A stretch of DNA of 22,941 bases from Saccoglossus kowalevskii. Taxonomy: Eukaryota; Hemichordata; Enteropneusta; Harrimaniidae. Every line of letters begins with the position of its first letter. Position 1 is the first letter of the stretch. A model generated the notes under the pieces. That model was not told the DNA's origin, searched no databases, and saw nothing but the letters and a program-made list of their open reading frames with translations. Positions 1 through 9,789 of this stretch are shown here, in pieces. The stretch lies in the NCBI RefSeq assembly GCF_000003605.2, contig NW_003140314.1, forward strand, positions 1-22,941, in the 5' to 3' direction. Made by a program: the position numbers and the translations under genes.

Positions 1-266
1 TGTATCTAGGTTTGAAAACATAAATCCGATTTAAACAGGAGAAATTATAAGTGAATTCATACAAACTCCCTACAAGTGTACTTTTCTGTTTCCGAGCGAA
101 ATGAACAAAGTAAAATAATCCGTCCAAAGCAAATATAGATATATGTATAAACTACATATCTTACAGCAATATTTCTTACCAATGCCTTAAGTGTATATAC
201 ACGATAGTATTGATTCTCAGTTTATTATGGCACATGTGTCTAGGAATACGTTTCCGCATAATATTT

Positions 267-267
<1 letters not shown>

Positions 268-330
<63 letters not shown>
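268..330. repeat. (TAA)n microsatellite
   Basis: About 21 uninterrupted TAA units. It creates a run of Asn codons in one frame, which has no coding significance. Confidence 0.95.
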
Positions 331-331
<1 letters not shown>

Positions 332-477
332 TGTTGTTACACTGTTTACAGTGTCAATAAAATAACAGACTGGAGACAGGTCGCACTAAGAAGTTTTGGA
401 AACGTACAATAAAACAATAGCACATAACATTATTGTAATGTCCTTGTCCCCTTTCCCTATTGCCTCCTGTTTATATT

Positions 478-501
478 TATATATATATATATATATATAT
501 A
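478..501. repeat. (TA)n microsatellite
   Basis: About 12 uninterrupted TA dinucleotides between pyrimidine-rich and mixed sequence. Confidence 0.95.
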
Positions 502-865
502 ATGAGCAGTCACGTGATATCTGGGTTTGTTAATCTCAAGGCCAATAAACAAATAAGTACAATGGCCAAAGGTAGCGCAACAACATTTATCAAACCACAC
601 ACAGTAAGTGAGTTTTCTCTCCAGCCTCGTTTTGGTAGTCTGATGAGAGCAGCGATGGAATGCCGATTAGATTACACATGTATCCGTTATAAATGTGACT
701 GCTGTTTTAGTAAATGAGTTTACGCATCAGAGGTATCAAGTCCTCAGTCATGTGGTAAAAGTTTAATAATTATTGAATTTATGATTTACTTAACAGTTGT
801 GTCAGTGACGCCAGCCCATCCACCTTATCCTTCTATCATGTATTAGTAATTGTATCAAGACTTAC

Positions 866-1322
866 TTTCTAAAGCATAGCGCTCCGCCGGTGAACATGAC
901 AGGTCTATTATCAATTGCAAAGTTGACAACAAGCACTCTTCAGATAGATTTGATAACTTGTTCACGATATTTCCATCTAGTACTTCAATATCCAAGTATT
1001 CGGTCGACTGTGCAGTTCCAGTATCACTAACGGACGTTGGAATAAACGGACAATCTTTTGTTATATTGGTTATTAACATATTGGGTTCAATCTGTAGTAA
1101 TGCTTGTATAATACCCAATCCGAGTGTGCCCAGATCCCGCCTATGATTCGCCAGAATGGAGTCATAGTGCTTGTATAGCGCGTCCGTAGTTTTTGAAACG
1201 CCGGATGAAGGGTTTACAAAAGAGTGAACGAGAGAACTTCTATGGTTTTGACTTTCCCCATTGGCGATCCTCGCCCAATAGGTGAAACCTAAAAAGACGA
1301 GAAGAGCGGTCCGGCAAACCAT
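866..1322 (-). CDS. First coding exon of a secreted or membrane protein, NRF-6-like (partial)
   Basis: The open frame is read on the minus strand from the first true ATG (1322-1320) to a strong donor, A|GTAAGT, giving about 152 codons and a phase-1 exon end. The protein starts MVCRTALLVFLGF, a basic n-region followed by a hydrophobic stretch ending near ANG, which looks like a signal peptide. Two N-glycosylation sequons (NIT, NLS) follow. The last ~30 residues contain NLSEECLLSTLQLI and then ALES; this resembles the start of the NRF N-terminal domain of nose-resistant-to-fluoxetine/acyltransferase-3 proteins, where a conserved S-x-x-C precedes a helix and a W/Y-A-L motif. In that family the domain precedes a multi-pass acyltransferase region, which would lie in exons beyond the left edge. 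Extending the frame upstream reaches a TTG, not an ATG, so the shorter start is preferred. The secreted exon is fairly secure; the family call is moderate. Confidence 0.5.
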
Positions 1323-1467
1323 CCTTGCAGGTACTGCACATAAGCGTGTGTGTGTACGCTGCGATGTTGACACAGTTGTTGTGTGTAACCTTCCAAACGT
1401 CAACAATCACGCAATGCTCATCAAGTTGTTAGCAGATCATATGATTATAATCGGATGGTCTAGTCGG

Positions 1468-1475
1468 GTCACGTG
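1468..1475. promoter_or_regulatory. E-box (GTCACGTG) upstream of the NRF-like exon
   Basis: A palindromic CACGTG core with a 5' GT lies about 150 bp upstream of the inferred ATG at 1322. It is the type bound by USF/MITF/TFEB-like bHLH-zip factors. Position relative to the gene suggests promoter-proximal use; this is inference. Confidence 0.35.
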
Positions 1476-1499
1476 GTCTTCAGATAAATAGATACCCCA

Positions 1500-3190
1500 A
1501 GAAACGCAACATAGATTTTCACGAAGTTAATCAGAAAATCTACGTTTCCACACAATGTTGAAAGCTTCCTACATGTACAAGAATAATGAAAAATAGGACA
1601 TTAATTTACAAACTCGTCTCATCCTTGCTGTTGAATATAGGTCAGGTTATCTCTCTTCATAATGTTGATACAGTAACACTGGTATGTTCTCCGACATCGT
1701 AAAAAGATAATTATACTAACTATACCGTATACTGTAGCCAACTGACCCTTGTCATTTAACAGTTAATATGTCAATCTTTATTGTAAACTAGCGTGTATAT
1801 ACATGTTACATAAACTATTTCCAAATAATGTGGAAAACAGTTTTATCACGTGACCGTTGTGCATATCGTTAACGGTAGTGACGTTTCGTGGGAAATATCA
1901 CGAACTGATATTTCACAATAGTACACGGAAAAAACTAAATCACCTGGCGGTACGTTCTTTTGTTCTTGCGATATGCTCGTTTGTGACTGAATACGTACTG
2001 AGAGTGTGTAATGATAATGATAACTGAAAGTTAATTTTGAAAAATAATTTTTCTGCCGATTTCGAAAACCATCGAAGGTCGTAAATGCACAACCGCGAGT
2101 CACTGGCAACAAACACGTGATATGAGGTGATAACTTGACAGTACTACATGCAGATAAGATAAGTTTGATATTATTTGAACTCTCATATTTAATTGGGTAC
2201 GTACAAATCATGTAAAGTTATGACATGCTTTCTAACATATGGATGGAGAACTGCATTTTTCATTTCTTGAGGAAACTCGAGATAATGTGTTTGAAACTAC
2301 TAATATATTAAAAAAATAAATAAGTGGGGTAACGATTGACTGTTGCTTAAACGAAATTTTAACGGAATTGCTATATTGAGCCAATACTAAATACGAAAAT
2401 TGCGCAATTAATAAAAATACCAGCAAATAAATAATAAATTAAAATCAATACGATTAATTAAATGAAAAAATAATGAATAAAGCACAAACTAGGATTTTTT
2501 GCAATTAGATTTAGTAGGAATACATTCACATTAAAACATACTTTGCACCAGGATTGGTGATATTTAAGGAATTAAAAACATGAGACAGTGAGTAAAGTTA
2601 CTTGGGTTATAGACACCGGATTATAAAGGATGGCACCCCTGGAATCCCAATTGTCGAGCCACGGCGACAAACCTTGGACATGTTACGTCTTGTGCATTAA
2701 CATTATAAACAATACTTCGAAAGTTATTGCTAAATTGTCCGCAAATGGATCTTACTCACTATTTGTAATCTTGGCGTAGCTGTGAAAAGTGTATTGCACC
2801 CGGTTTCCTAGCGTTATCAGTGACATCATATTTGACTTATATGTATGCGATATGACGTATATGTGACCAGGGTCAGGCACTGGTCAAAAGGCTATTTAAA
2901 TTCAAATCGGTTATTAACTTTAATCATGTTACTATGAATGAAAAACATAGGAAAACTACTATAACTTTGCTATTTGGAAATTGTGCAAGGAACAGTCAAT
3001 GACCATACTTAACATCGTGAGGTCGGCCTAGATTAGAAAACAAGGGTCAGTTAAACAATATTAGGGTATAATATGTCAGTTTTAATGTAAATGCAAAAAT
3101 AATCATTTAAATAACAATTTCGAGATTTTGCAGACCAAATGAACAAGAGAGGCACCAGCATGTGAAATTTGACGTTTTGACACAAATCCG
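1500..3190. other. AT-rich intergenic DNA, no gene recognised
   Basis: The translated frames on both strands give only short, compositionally random ORFs (for example 121 codons at 1846-2211, minus). They lack domain motifs, splice context or codon bias. CACGTG boxes at 1847 and 2114 are the only motifs I would note. A short stem (TTGTCG / CGACAA) lies near 2651-2670. Confidence 0.6.
1846..1853. promoter_or_regulatory. Perfect palindromic E-box TCACGTGA
   Basis: An 8-bp perfect palindrome of CLEAR/USF type about 520 bp upstream of the NRF-like start codon. Other CACGTG cores lie at 511, 1470, 2114 and 4078. No expression evidence is available. Confidence 0.3.
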
Positions 3191-3224
3191 AAGAAACCAT
3201 GAAGTAATCGAAACTGAGGTCGAA

Positions 3225-3357
3225 AGGGAGAGGTCTTGGTGGCGTTAATGGGAGGTAGAGGCTGGCGGGGAGATAAACGATTGGGACAGCCCAGGAAGTG
3301 TCGATAGGGAGAGGCCGGGGGTTGTAAACTGGAGCGGAAGTTCGGGAGAGGCCATTG
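3225..3357 (+). repeat. Purine-rich degenerate minisatellite (short copy)
   Basis: A G/A-rich tract with recurring GGGAGAGG and GAGAGGCC blocks. Its end (GGAGCGGAAGTTCGGGAGAGG, about 3341-3350) closely matches a block in the large purine-rich tract near 9481-9501, where GGAGCAGAAGTTCAAGAGAGG occurs, so the two tracts derive from one repeat family. The minus strand is stop-poor and yields a 121-codon ORF that is a composition artefact. Confidence 0.6.
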
Positions 3358-3472
3358 TAGTCCAGTGGATTTAGCCTTGAAACAGGCCGAACCGGGAAAT
3401 AAATAGTACATTAACAAGTTTGGTATCAAAAGATAGGGAGTTTTTTGTAGATTTACCAAAAAACCCAAGAAC
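3358..3472 (+). repeat. Dispersed flank repeat, copy A
   Basis: This begins at TAGTCCAGTGGATTTA and includes AAATAGTACATTA and ACCAAAAAACCCAAGA. The same blocks, in the same order, recur inverted at 7265-7373. It directly abuts the purine-rich minisatellite on its left, which suggests that the two belong to one mobile or composite element. Confidence 0.7.
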
Positions 3473-3479
3473 TGATAAC

Positions 3480-4240
3480 ATGGGCATTTGTTTACACGGG
3501 TAGAAGTAAGGGGTAGTGTTTTTCGTACATTTTAACTTTTTCTTACATTTATATTTTGTAATTAATATTACTTACAACCTACACATTATTTCATATAGAT
3601 ATTGCTAGTGTTTTCTATACACTTTTCATTTAGATAAACTGAAGATACTATCCGCCAGTTATAGAACAGAAATTTGATGATGTCAGCATTATTTTTTACA
3701 ATTATTTTAACCTTGTCAAGTAGTCAACCAATCTTTTGTTTTACCAAATACTTATCTGTATAACAAAATATCTTTCCTTTATTTATAAGCATTAGCATCT
3801 AGGAAACTAAGCACTGTTTGAACTTTTAATGACTCGTTTGTAATTTCCAGGGTTTTTAAACACCCTGATATTCCTAAAATATAGCTGAATCATGTTACAC
3901 ATGGAAGATTGATTGTTATGGTAAAACTTATAAACACTTTGCTATGATAACTTCTCTTTTTCCTTTCTGTATTAATTGCTCTATTTAGAGTAATCTTATT
4001 TTAATATAGTCCTTGCATGACTGTCAATCATAATAAATTGCTCAGTTTGTAAAATCAATGTGACTTTTGATTATCATCACGTGATTTCCTTATATGGCAA
4101 CCAGACGAACCTTAAGTAGCACAAGATTATGTCGCAATGTCATTGCTAGAACACTTTCAGACTTTCTGAATGCAAATACTGACAACTTTTACCAAGATTG
4201 AAGGATTTTGTGCGTACTAAACGCGTCTTGTTTATGCTTG
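3480..4240. other. AT-rich intergenic DNA, no gene recognised
   Basis: I see no coding pattern. A TCACGTGA palindrome lies at 4077-4084, about 170 bp upstream of the first recognisable codons of the pseudogene at 4252. It could be a relic promoter element or chance. Confidence 0.55.
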
Positions 4241-4249
4241 TGATAAATT

Positions 4250-6087
4250 TAGATTCGTACAACATTGCAACAGCAAAACTCAAGATCCACGAAGATGGGT
4301 GGGTGCAACAGGTACAGGCCAGACTTCCCAGCATCAGCAATTTTACATGATTTCCACTATCGTGCAAAGAATGAAGACCCTGAATCCGAAAAAAATCGAC
4401 TTATTAAAACGGCTGCACTTCTTATTAAAAAGGATATAAAATCGTCCAGCACAACTAGTCATTTATACCCAAACACTGAAGTAATGCAACGCACTGAGAA
4501 AGCCATTGAGTACCTTCCATCCACCCTGAAAGTTTTACTTCAAGATATGTTTGTTGGAAAAGACACTGATGTTAAGGTGGCACTCATAGGGCAGGCCATC
4601 ACGCGGTCAGTTTGCCCACGAGTTATAGTGACTCCACTACAAATAGAACTTGCTGTTCAAATGCATCGCCAGTTTGGCACACGATTTCTCATTGATTTTC
4701 TCCATAGTCAGGGGTTCATCATATGCAGAGGTACAGAAGTTTGAACGTAGTGCCACCTTGCACCAAGGAACTAACATTCCTGGTCTTATACAACATTTTA
4801 TACAACATGTAGCTGATAATGTTGACCATAATGTTCAGACCATTGACGAGCTGAACACGTTTTGTGGTATGGGCATAATAACGACCATAACACCAGGGAT
4901 AAGTGGAACAACACCAGGAAAAACTGGAAATCCAACATAATGAGCCCACAAATAGCAGTGTGAGGAAATTGTTCTCATACTGGGTGGTCTGCATGTGCAA
5001 ATGAGTTTTCTGGGTTGCATTGGACATTCGATGAGTGGACCTGGACTTGGAGACAACTATTGGAGACAATTTATGTCGAGAATGCTGTTGGACATGTGTT
5101 GAGTGGCAAGGTCATTTCCAAGGCTATTAGGGGTCACATTCTAGTGGAAGCAGCATTATATGCATTGCTTTTGTCAATGATGAATGACCTTCCATTACCA
5201 AGAAGATACCAGTGCTAGTGAATTAACAGATATACCCGAACATGGCGATTCCAGTAATGCAAATCAGTCACAAACAGAAGATAAAATGAATTAGTTGAAA
5301 GAAGCAGGGACCATCCTAGAGAGGCTGTTTGCACACGAGACAGAGATAGAATCGGTTTGTTCGGAGGAAGTACTGACTTTAATACATGCTTCAGACATGC
5401 TTCCATACTTTGCTGCATCTGGCCATAATGTTCATGCAAAGTCAGTGTACATATATCTTCAGATTATGAAATACAAAATACAACGTACCATTTGGCTACT
5501 ATCAATACCTGTATGTGCAGAAGTCAACCGTGCAATGCAAGAGTGTTCAAATCAACCAGCAGTTTCAATGTCATGCTTCAATGTTTGACCAAGATGATGC
5601 TTCAAAAGACGACATTGTGGAGTCAGGAGAAAAAGCTTTGGCTCTTTTATATGATGGCAAGTCCGATGAAACATTGGATTCACTCAGAATGGGAAAGTTG
5701 CTACAAGCGTTACATGTGTAGGGCCTGAGAATATTCCACCAACATCTGCAGCTGTAGGTTACCATAGTCGACGGGTATACCACCAGGTTCTGATGTGGAA
5801 AGGGCAAACTCATGTTAATCAAGAAGAATGGGGCTGGAAAGTGAAGAAGGGAAAATTGCTTGCTATCCAAACTGACAAGCCTCCTGCACCTGACAAATTC
5901 CAGATGTAAATGTAAATGTAAAGCAAACTGTCGAACGACACGTTACACATGTAGAAAACATGGACTAAAATGCTCCCCCATGTGTGATGAATGTAGAGGT
6001 GTAAGCTGTAGAAATTCACCCAATCTGGATCTTGATGATGATGATGATCAACTATATTATAATAAACTTAGAATTATACTGACTTGA
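4250..6087 (+). pseudogene. Decayed copy of a large multi-copy metazoan family with a Cys-rich (CXC-like) tail
   Basis: Eight collinear blocks of one protein family appear in three frames. In order: DGWVQQVQARL (4294), KDIKSSSTTSHLYPN through LIDFLHSQGF (4430-4720), SYAEVQKFERSA and HGMG-like FCGMGI (4720-4940), GGLHVQMSFLGCIGHSMSG (4980-5045), NAVGHVLSGKVISKAIRGH (5078-5135), SDMLPYFAASGHN (5390-5430), QRTIWLLSIPVCAEVN (5482-5530), then EEWGWK, KPPAPDKF (5825-5905) and a final segment with CKCKANC, YTCRKHG and CDECRG (5915-6010), ending in an Asp run. I know these blocks from unnamed proteins of more than 1,000 residues that are abundant in coral, mollusc and fish annotations; the biochemical role is unknown to me. 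The Cys-rich tail resembles tesmin/TSO1 CXC motifs. The copy has at least six frameshifts, internal stops, and deletions (after 4940, before 5390, near 5480 and 5550), so it is not functional. AATAAA follows at 6061. Confidence 0.8.
6061..6066 (+). terminator. AATAAA polyadenylation signal candidate
   Basis: This lies just after the Asp-run codons of the Cys-tail pseudogene and inside its residual frame. A second AATAAA occurs at 6599-6604. Either may be the relic 3' end of the ancestral transcript. Confidence 0.3.
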
Positions 6088-6662
6088 TTTGATGATTGGC
6101 CAACCAACCAACCTATTTTCATACCAATCCCAAACAGAATGAAGGTATGACAAAACACAAGTCTGATCATGTTAGTTTGTAACTGTCTCATTCTACCACA
6201 AACTTGATATAATCGATACCTCACAAGTCTTGCCAAACACTCTTTTAATATTACCACATCAAACCTTGATTTGAGCCCCCTTCATTATGAGATCATTGTC
6301 ACATTCCACAATCCTGTAACTGTGAAATGTCCTTCATATATATTACCATTGTATCACCATTGTATCATACAATCGCATATACTTTGATAAACACGATTCA
6401 TTTGTATGTTTTTATGTAGATGTATAATTTGTGGGAGGTGCGAGTTATGGAGACTGACTGCAGCAAAGTATCATGTTGATTTGGCGAATGATGGATCTAA
6501 ATATGCCCCCAAATATTCCTGAAATTTTGTTTTGTAATAATGAAAATGATATATGAACAATAATCGCAGAATTTTCTATATTGTGTTGAATTTATATTAA
6601 TAAAATGCCAATGAAACAAGACTAATACCAAACCCTGTATATTTCTGAAAATATCACTACTT

Positions 6663-6705
6663 GGTGACGCTGTACATGCAAATAGAGGGCGCTATTTGCT
6701 TCACC
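6663..6705. promoter_or_regulatory. Hairpin carrying a CTCF-like motif
   Basis: GGTGA at the left pairs with TCACC at the right, and inside it GCAAATA pairs with TATTTGC around GAGGGCGC. The strand reading CAAATAGAGGGCGC (6679-6692) matches 12 of 14 positions of the bilaterian CTCF core CCASYAGRKGGCRS. Symmetry may instead mark it as the end of a small foldback element. Confidence 0.3.
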
Positions 6706-7047
6706 ATGCGCAAAAAAATGTTTGGCTGACTAAATATGGTAAGTGTGGTAAGTGTGATAATTATGTGGATATATTGACCATTATTATCCCATATGCATTT
6801 GTATATGTACGTCTTACTGCATCAATAAAATGGCTTAATATTTCCATTATCAATACCTGAATAAACTAACTTTCCCTTTGTCCGGTTTTGGTAGAATTTT
6901 GATATGTTGATTATAGATGTCTATTGTTGCTAAATCTGCAAAGAAACTTTCTGTTGCAATTTTGTCCGGGTTGACCTAAAAATCAAATTAGATTGACTGA
7001 ACTACTAGCTTTTAAAAGACATCGGCTTCACAAGCTCGACGGACTTC

Positions 7048-7067
7048 TGACGTCAGCAATGACGTCA
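7048..7067. promoter_or_regulatory. Two palindromic CRE/ATF boxes (TGACGTCA x2)
   Basis: Two perfect TGACGTCA octamers start at 7048 and 7060, 12 bp apart, roughly one helical turn. This is the consensus for CREB/ATF bZIP dimers. No gene start is recognised next to them. Confidence 0.4.
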
Positions 7068-7264
7068 TCATGCATGTTGAAGTTATCTGTTACAGATGCA
7101 GATTTATATATTATATTCATTGTTTTTAAAATATTGTTGCTATACAGTAATACATTTCAATGGTAATTAGAGGTTATTAGAGATTATTGCATCTGCAGTA
7201 GGTAAAATCAGTGCTAAAAACAATAAATCTTCAACATGCTCTAAAAAAATTGTCCAACGGTTTA

Positions 7265-7373
7265 GGTCTTGGGGTTTTTTGGTCATTCTTAATGACCTTA
7301 GCCAACGTTTGAAACAAAATTCGCTAATGTACTATTTTATTCCGGGTCAAACTCCTAAATCCACTGGACTATT
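7265..7373 (-). repeat. Dispersed flank repeat, copy B (inverted relative to copy A)
   Basis: Read on the minus strand it starts with TAGTCCAGTGGATTTAGG, then AAATAGTACATTAGC and ACCAAAAAACCCCAAGACC, matching copy A at 3358-3472 block for block with small indels. Here the segment is fused directly to the 3' side of LINE reverse-transcriptase sequence instead of to minisatellite. Confidence 0.7.
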
Positions 7374-7374
7374 G

Positions 7375-8395
7375 GTCGATTTCTTCTAAATCCAAATTGT
7401 GTTTTTTGGAGGTATTGTTTACTGTCAAGAAAGTTTTGTAATCTGATACTTAAAATTGTAAATTTAGAATTACAATTAGAAAGTACAATTCCTCGGTTTA
7501 CATAACACCTGATTTATAACTAGTTTTTCCTTCTGATGTGAAGAATCCACACAACAAAATTCGATGAAATAGTTTTCGTATGCATAATGATAATGTTGGT
7601 GTAAAACACTTCATCATCTTATTAATTATTGAATAAGAGCCAGGTGATTTACCACTTTTGATTTCTTTATCAAAATCATAGTTTACCACTGATTAGCATC
7701 GCTGTTTTTCACCATGTTAGTTACCTTTGAATCAATAACCAAATTGTTGTTAAATGAATTTACATTGTTGAGTGATGAAAAATAACTTGTCTAGAGATAA
7801 CCTCCAAGTCATTGGCAAAACAGTTTCGTATATTTTTTATTTCTAATTGCTTTGCCTGCAGCCAAATGAATTTGTCATTAAAAACCAAGGCTGTGTTATT
7901 TGTATAGTTAAGTCGGTAGTGTTTCTAAAAAATTTAATTGATTCTAACGAAGTAATTTGTGAAATATAGTTTAATTTTGATGTCCCAAATATAATTTTTT
8001 ATGGGAATTATTGTGCTTTTGTTGGTAGTGTAATTTGCATTAACAGTGATCTGACATGTGATTTGCCTCATTGACTTTCAAGTAGTTAATCTGAGATAAC
8101 AATGCATTTTATGAATCAACTTGAATGACACCATTGGCAATCACAAAATACAGAGGTATTTGCCATATTTATCGATTGTCTTGTATCGTCACTCAGGGAA
8201 TGGTACTGAAATTCCTTATGCATTCTGTTCCTCATCTAATGTGTCACCAAAACCTGAAGTTCTAGAGTTCAAATCTCCAAGTATGCTCACATTCCTATGA
8301 TTCATGTAATGTAATATTTCCTCTGCAATAATGGCTAATATATCCTCACATATAATGTCACAATTTGTATAATAAAATGATTGGTGGAATATAAG
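7375..8395 (-). mobile_element. Degenerate non-LTR retrotransposon (CR1/Jockey-like LINE), endonuclease and RT remnants
   Basis: Minus-strand fragments appear in the normal LINE order. AYIPP (about 8380-8395) and LGDLNSRTSGFGD (about 8240-8285) are apurinic-endonuclease motifs. NKYGKYL (about 8170) and VISD-LLES (about 8070) fit the endonuclease C-terminal half. IKSGKSPGSYSIINKMMK and KLFHRILLCG (7498-7689) are the conserved start of the reverse transcriptase, and QFGFRRNRP (about 7378-7405) is the RT motif just before the catalytic core. Several frame changes and stops separate them. The sequence breaks off after FGFRRNRP into the shared flank, so the RT catalytic core with the YxDD box is missing. 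The 5' side ends in purine-rich minisatellite. Intact relatives encode an ORF2 of roughly 900-1,000 residues. The clade call is tentative. Confidence 0.75.
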
Positions 8396-8512
8396 CATAA
8401 GAGAGAGGGTAAGAGCTGTAGAAGAAGCTGTATGCACGAACGGGGGGTTCGAGAGAGGTTGTGAATGAGAGAGACCGAGATAGACCATAAGCAAGATGAA
8501 AAGGCCGGGAAT
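8396..8512 (+). repeat. Purine-rich degenerate minisatellite (left block)
   Basis: GAGAGAGGGTAAGAGCTGTA, GAGAGAGGTTGTGAATGAGA and similar purine blocks occur here. It is the same style of repeat as 8996-9722 and abuts the LINE endonuclease sequence at its first recognisable codons. Confidence 0.6.
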
Positions 8513-8995
8513 TACTGTCATAGTTGTTGCTGTTGTTATTTCTCTCGCAGTTTTCTTTATTGCTTATTTTTTTGGTGAAGTCAGACTGCCATAATTCAAT
8601 CACAATCAGGAGAATTTGTATCACTTCTGTAATATTTCCTTGATCTATATAGCGTTGTGTGGTTCATACACACTATACCCTCTTCACTTTTCAACTTCAC
8701 ATCTTTAATTCTATAATTTATTTCTATTCAAATTTGTACAATTCCTTAGATAATGACTTTCTCGGGTCCAATCTTGTATGGTTTCCATTTTGGGGATAAC
8801 TTGATTATCTCAGCTACAAAAGTCTTCTTTGTTGATATTAAGATCATTGCTGTCAAAATGGAAATGATCTGCTTAATGTTTCACTCCATGTATAACATTA
8901 CAATAGATCTTTCTTCCGCATTTTCAGCATATCACAAGGTTTTTTGATGCAATGTAAGCAGATAGCTTCCAGTATAGCGGCCATTGATATATGAT
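8513..8995. other. Unassigned segment between two minisatellite blocks
   Basis: A 480-bp AT-rich interruption of the purine-rich tract. On the minus strand around 8790-8880 one frame reads DHFHFDSNDLNINKED, which weakly resembles the end of a LINE endonuclease (SDHxPhxxxLxIN). It would be out of order relative to the LINE at 7375-8395, so it may be a second fragment or chance. Confidence 0.35.
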
Positions 8996-9722
8996 ATATT
9001 GAGAGGTTGTAAAGGGGAAAACCAAGAAGGGTTGTAATATAAGGAGTAGGGGAGGTCATGAGGAGTGAGAGCGGGATGCTGGAGGATGCCATGAGTGAGA
9101 GAAGAAAGTCTGGAAAAGCTATATAAGAAAGAGAGTAGGTCGGGGTGCGGTAAATGAGAGAGGGAGATCGAGAGGCAGTAAGAAGGGGGAAAGGCATTAG
9201 ACGAAGAGGCTGGGAGAAGTCATAATTGAGCGGGAGAGGCCAAGATGAGTCATAAGCTACAACAGACATTTGGGAGTGGCAGTAAGTAAAAAGAAAAAAG
9301 TCAGCATGGGGCCATAAGTGGGAGGAGACCAGAAGGAGCTGTAGGCAAAAGATGAGAGGTCTGCAGAGACTGAAAATTTAGAAAGAATGTAACGAGGAGG
9401 GGAGGTTGAGAGAACTAGCAAGCAAGAGTGGGATGTCAGAACTACAATCAAGAGAGAGAGGCCAGATGGAGCTGGAAGCTGGAGCAGAAGTTCAAGAGAG
9501 GCCTTAGGTAATAGGGGAAGGTCGGAAGTGACATAATCGAGAGGAAGAGTATTGTATGTGTGATAGTTGCCTGGAGGGGTGTAATCAAGAGTGGAAGAAC
9601 TGGTGGTGTGATGAACAAATTGAAGAGATGGTGATTGGAATAAGCAAGTCTGGAGGGTGAAAGCAAGAAGAAAAAGTGGAATGGGGTTGTGAGAAGTATG
9701 GGACCAGGAGAGGGTTTGGGTG
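8996..9722 (+). repeat. Large purine-rich degenerate minisatellite
   Basis: About 730 bp of strongly G/A-biased DNA with recurring GAGAGG(C/T)C, AAGNNGGGAGAGGCC and GTCATAAG/GTAATAAG-like blocks spaced irregularly at roughly 30-45 bp. The repeat is old, as no two units are identical. Because the complementary strand is pyrimidine-rich and stop-poor, it produces several Ser/Leu/Pro-rich ORFs on the minus strand; these are artefacts. Right of it, GTGGATTTA and GGAAATAAGTCAGTATATTA (9731-9781) faintly echo the flank repeat of copy A. Confidence 0.7.
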
Positions 9723-9789
9723 GATTTATTTCAAATCTAAACATTTAAGAAATATTTGGTCCTAGGAAATAAGTCAGTATATTACCCTA

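Larger units (their letters stand above)
1..865 (-). other. Probable first intron of the NRF-6-like gene
   Basis: A canonical splice donor (GTAAGT, read on the minus strand at 865-860) directly follows the coding exon at 866-1322, so this stretch is probably intronic if that exon is real. It is AT-rich, holds two microsatellites (268-330 and 478-501) and one CACGTG box at 511-516. I looked for a second NRF exon on the minus strand and did not find one. Short ORFs here, including one of poly-Asn made by the TAA repeat, are not genes. Confidence 0.5.
6090..7262. other. Non-coding stretch between the pseudogene and the LINE
   Basis: No coding pattern was found. It probably includes the relic 3' UTR of the pseudogene (AATAAA at 6599-6604). 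It also holds a hairpin with a CTCF-like core (6663-6705) and two TGACGTCA boxes (7048-7067). Confidence 0.6.

Noticed and set aside
191-412. ORF of 73 codons containing a poly-Asn run
   Set aside because: The run is the (TAA)n microsatellite read in one frame; nothing else in the ORF looks coding.
1846-2211. 121-codon minus-strand ORF
   Set aside because: Random composition, no domain motif, no splice or promoter context, and not linked to the NRF-like exon.
3103-3468. 121-codon Pro/Leu/Ser-rich minus-strand ORF
   Set aside because: It spans the purine-rich minisatellite and the dispersed flank repeat, so the frame is open because of pyrimidine bias on that strand.
8898-9744. Three minus-strand Ser/Leu/Pro-rich ORFs
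   Set aside because: These are stop-poor complements of the purine-rich minisatellite, not genes.
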